Below, piece after piece: positions 61,413-64,000 of a DNA stretch of 64,000 nt. The notes under the pieces are model-generated. The model had not been told where the DNA came from, did not search any database, and was given only the letters and a program-made list of their open reading frames with translations. The DNA is from Desulfotruncus alcoholivorax DSM 16058. GTDB lineage: Bacteria > Bacillota > Desulfotomaculia > Desulfotomaculales > Desulfallaceae. Every line of letters begins with the position of its first letter. Within the stretch, counting starts at the first letter, position 1. The position numbers and the translations under genes are program-made. The stretch lies in assembly GCF_000430885.1 (NCBI RefSeq), contig NZ_AUMW01000011.1, positions 62,001 through 126,000 on the forward strand. Direction: 5' to 3'.

Positions 61413-63745
61413 AAGAAAGGGCTTCGCACCAACTGCGGAGCCCTTATCTGCATGGAGTGGCAGGCATGAATTTATATGAAAATTTTCCGGTCTTGGTCAT
61501 TGATAATCAACTTAAAGCTGACAATATTGAAGGAATGGCCCTAAGAAAAGTAATTACCGTCCTAATCAACAGGGGACTGGCAGTAATCGAGCTGGAAACG
61601 GATGTTTTTGACCAGCGTCTTGCCTTATCTGCCGGCTCTGAAATAAGCTGCATTTTGCTGGGCTGGAATAAGGCCGGCGCCTATAGATCAATGTCTCAGC
61701 TGGGCAAACTTGTCGCTCTGTTTAGGGAAAGAAATGAAGCCATCCCCATTTTTTTAATGACTGATAAATTGGAGATTAAAAACATACCGGTAGACACCAT
61801 TAAAAGAATCAACGGGTATATCTGGAAAACCGAGGATACTCCCGGTTTTATTGCCGGCAGAATAGAAAACGCGGTTAAAAAATACCTGGATGGCCTTTTG
61901 CCGCCTTTCTTCAGGGCTTTAATCAAATATACCGGGGAATCCAAGTATGCCTGGCACACGCCCGGGCACATGGGCGGTGTAGCGTTTTTAAAATCCCCGG
62001 CCGGCAGGATTTTTCACAGTTTTTTCGGGGAAAATGCTTTTCGCGCAGACATTTCGGTATCAGTACCCGAATTGGGATCACTGCTTGACCATACCAGGGC
62101 AATACATGAAGCGGAAGTCAATGCAGCCCGGATATTCGGTGCTGACATAACCTATTTCGTAACCAACGGTACATCCACATCAAACCGCATCGTGCTGCAG
62201 GCCGTGGTAAAGCCGGGTGATCTGGTTCTAGTGGATAGAAATTGCCACAAGTCTATCATGCAGGCGGTGATCATTACCGGGGCAATACCTATTTATCTAC
62301 GGTCATACAGAAACAATTACGGTATTATCGGCCCTGTTCACGCTGATGAGTTAAGTGTCAATGCAATCAATAAAAAAATAAAGGACTGCCCCTTGCTCAG
62401 TGACCAGACCGGGAAAGTTAAAATAACCGTCATTACCAATTCCACCTATGACGGGATCTGTTACCACGTGGGAATGATCAAGGAAAGGCTGCAGCAAAAC
62501 GGAACCGGTGTTACCGAGCATATACTTTTTGACGAAGCCTGGTACGCTTACGCCAGGTTTAATCCCATCTATACAGACAGGTGCGCCACTTTTTGCCGGC
62601 CCAAAGATCCCGCTTATAATTTGATTTTTGCCACCCAGTCAACGCATAAACTGCTGGCCGCTTTTTCACAGGCGTCCATGATACACATCATGGATCAAAC
62701 AGGTGGTTTTTCCCATGACAGGTTTAATGAAGCTTATATGATGCATGCCTCAACTTCGCCCCAATACGGGATTATCGCCTCACTGGACATGGCAGCCAAA
62801 ATGATGGAAGGCGGTTTCGGGCGGTCAATGACCCGGTCCGCCATTGAAGAAGCGAACATTTTCCGCAAAAAAATGGTTCAAATAGACAAAGAATTAAACC
62901 TGTATGGCAACTGGTGGTTTAAAGTATGGCAGCCTCCTGCCATCGAAGGACAGGATTGGGACCAGGTTGATGATTATACGTTAAATACCGACCCGGCCTG
63001 CTGGATATTAAGGCCTGATGACAACTGGCACGGTTTTGAAAAGATTGCCGACAACTACGCCATGCTGGATCCCATCAAAGTAACCGTGCTGACCCCGGGC
63101 ATGGAAGAACCCGACCGGATAACCGGCCCCGTTCTTCCCGCCCCCATAGTAACTAAGTTTTTAAACAGCCGGGGAATCGTTGCTGAAAAAACCGGTTTTT
63201 ACTCATTCCTGATATTGTTTTCCATAGGGATAACCAGTGGAAAATCAGGTACCCTGCTGGCGGAATTATTTGCATTTAAAAAGGTCTATGATACTAATCC
63301 GCCCTTAGGGGAGGTTTTTCCCGAACTGGCCGGTTATTATCCCGCCGGCATGACTATCCGTGCCCTCTGTCAGGAAATGCATTCATTCTTAAAAGCTATA
63401 AATTATCATCAACTGTTTAAATCCGTATATGCCTATTTGCCGGAGCAATGCCTGACACCGGCCGGCGCCTACCGGGAGCTGACGGCCGCCAATGTTAAGC
63501 CGGTTAAAATAGCTGAACTGGCCGGCAAGATAGCTGCCGTCATGGTGACACCATACCCGCCGGGGATACCGGTTATTATGCCGGGAGAAAGGTTCAACTC
63601 GTTGCTGGTTAAATATTTACAATTTTACCAAAATTTCAACAAGCGCTTTCCGGGATTTGAAAATGAGCTACAAGGGGTTGCTCAAGGGGTTGCTATAAGC
63701 GGTGGAGAATATACCGTTTATTGTGTGCAAGGGGGTCAGGCTTGA
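61409..63745 (+). CDS. Full-length Orn/Lys/Arg decarboxylase
   Basis: 778 residues. N-terminal response-regulator-like wing (about 20-160, VLVIDNQLKADN), then SKYAWHTPGHMGGVAFLKSP, FVTNGTSTSNRIVLQAVVKP, ILFDEAWYAYARFN and the PLP lysine in STHKLLAAFSQASMIH. The long form resembles LdcC/AdiA/SpeC. Two starts are possible: ATGA overlap at 61409 (GGGG upstream) or the ATG at 61466 (GGAG), which gives MNLYENFPVLVIDN. The C-terminal codons VQGGQA lie in a dispersed repeat. A shorter paralog is at 36789-38258. Confidence 0.93.
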   Translation: MKERASHQLRSPYLHGVAGMNLYENFPVLVIDNQLKADNIEGMALRKVITVLINRGLAVIELETDVFDQRLALSAGSEISCILLGWNKAGAYRSMSQLGKLVALFRERNEAIPIFLMTDKLEIKNIPVDTIKRINGYIWKTEDTPGFIAGRIENAVKKYLDGLLPPFFRALIKYTGESKYAWHTPGHMGGVAFLKSPAGRIFHSFFGENAFRADISVSVPELGSLLDHTRAIHEAEVNAARIFGADITYFVTNGTSTSNRIVLQAVVKPGDLVLVDRNCHKSIMQAVIITGAIPIYLRSYRNNYGIIGPVHADELSVNAINKKIKDCPLLSDQTGKVKITVITNSTYDGICYHVGMIKERLQQNGTGVTEHILFDEAWYAYARFNPIYTDRCATFCRPKDPAYNLIFATQSTHKLLAAFSQASMIHIMDQTGGFSHDRFNEAYMMHASTSPQYGIIASLDMAAKMMEGGFGRSMTRSAIEEANIFRKKMVQIDKELNLYGNWWFKVWQPPAIEGQDWDQVDDYTLNTDPACWILRPDDNWHGFEKIADNYAMLDPIKVTVLTPGMEEPDRITGPVLPAPIVTKFLNSRGIVAEKTGFYSFLILFSIGITSGKSGTLLAELFAFKKVYDTNPPLGEVFPELAGYYPAGMTIRALCQEMHSFLKAINYHQLFKSVYAYLPEQCLTPAGAYRELTAANVKPVKIAELAGKIAAVMVTPYPPGIPVIMPGERFNSLLVKYLQFYQNFNKRFPGFENELQGVAQGVAISGGEYTVYCVQGGQA

Positions 63746-63839
63746 ATTATTCACTTACTCTTCCACTACTCTAAGACTTTGGCATCACGGCCTCATCTAA
63801 TCAAACTAAACCAAAAGGAAATATTTCAAGCCTGACCCC
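63732..63839. repeat. Inverted pair of GGGGTCAGGCTTGAA
   Basis: GGGGTCAGGCTTGAA at 63732-63746 and its exact complement at 63825-63839. The left copy forms the end of the decarboxylase gene. The pair flanks 78 bp of noncoding DNA beside a tyrosine-recombinase fragment. Likely a REP-type or transposon-end sequence. Confidence 0.8.
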
Positions 63840-64000
63840 ACCTGTCCCACAATATCATCCAGGAGTGGGAGTTCTAAAGTCTGCCGTGTCTTGGTCTGGA
63901 TGATTACGAGTTTCTTCCTGTTCCAGTCAAGACTGTTAAGTTTAAGTGTTTTTACATCGCTTGCCCTAAGACCCAGCCTTACGACTGGAGAAGGATGGCA
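63806..64000 (-). pseudogene. Tyrosine recombinase/integrase fragment (runs off window)
   Basis: The minus strand reads SPVVRLGLRASDVKTLKLNS, then LDWNRKKLVIIQTKT and LELPLLDDIVG before losing similarity at the inverted repeat and stopping at 63806. RLGLR with the -K- strand is the catalytic Arg/Lys region of tyrosine recombinases. The C-terminal His-x-x-Arg/Tyr part is missing, so this end is truncated. The N-terminus lies beyond the window. Confidence 0.75.

Overview
The window comes from a spore-forming, anaerobic, low-to-mid GC Firmicute, most likely of the Desulfotomaculum/Pelotomaculum group (Peptococcaceae sensu lato). This rests on the sporulation genes (spoVG, yabG, bofA, gin, SPOCS/LysM proteins, a SqhC-like cyclase), a 2-oxoacid:ferredoxin oxidoreductase operon, and a gene order that follows the origin-proximal right arm of Bacillus subtilis. 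Read on the minus strand from high to low coordinates, the order is tRNA-Ser, SRP RNA, dnaX, ybaB, recR, bofA, [KOR operon], gin, Orn/Lys/Arg decarboxylase, tmk, holB, ricT, yabA, rsmI, [abrB on +], T-box-metG, tatD, [cobO], yabE, rsmA, yabG, [protease + mobile element + spore-coat-like genes], ispE, gntR, NTP-transferase, ilvA, spoVG, glmU. rnmV and purR of the B. subtilis order were not found.

Region by region: 1-7.5 kb holds glmU (partial), spoVG, ilvA, a nucleotidyltransferase, gntR, ispE, an L,D-transpeptidase, a ZIP transporter and a small DMT transporter. 7.5-15 kb is a block of poorly characterised proteins (two sharing an N-terminal module, a second YbaB copy, two SPOCS-type proteins, a triple-CAP exported protein). 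15.58-24.07 kb is an integrated element of about 8.5 kb that splits a trypsin-like serine protease gene between its catalytic His and Ser. It encodes a large serine recombinase, an Rpn-type nuclease, a Replic_Relax-like protein, a VirD4/TraG-like coupling protein, divergent XRE regulators with two matching 17-bp operators, and a replication-type HTH protein. There is no VirB4, so it looks like a mobilizable rather than self-conjugative element. Its ends allow attL, attR, attP and attB to be reconstructed.

24-46.4 kb is the conserved housekeeping/sporulation backbone, including a Met-type T-box leader before metG, the AbrB gene with a Cys4 tail, the KOR operon, a dnaX gene with an A8 slippery run followed by a -1 frame stop, the large SRP RNA and tRNA-Ser(GGA). 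46.6-46.9 kb encodes a free-standing structured RNA with its own promoter and terminator that I cannot name.

46.9-64 kb is more mosaic: an alanine/sodium symporter, a DEAD-box helicase, TypA, a pyruvate-kinase C-terminal-like protein, an amidohydrolase and a SqhC-like triterpene cyclase. These are followed by a decayed zone (P-type ATPase remnant, a nifU-like/bchI-like deletion chimera, an ABC ATPase remnant), a MOSC-ankyrin fusion, a HAD phosphatase with a non-canonical start, an extra UppS, a full-length Orn/Lys/Arg decarboxylase and a tyrosine-recombinase fragment at the edge. Several dispersed intergenic repeat families run through the window and sometimes supply the ends of genes.
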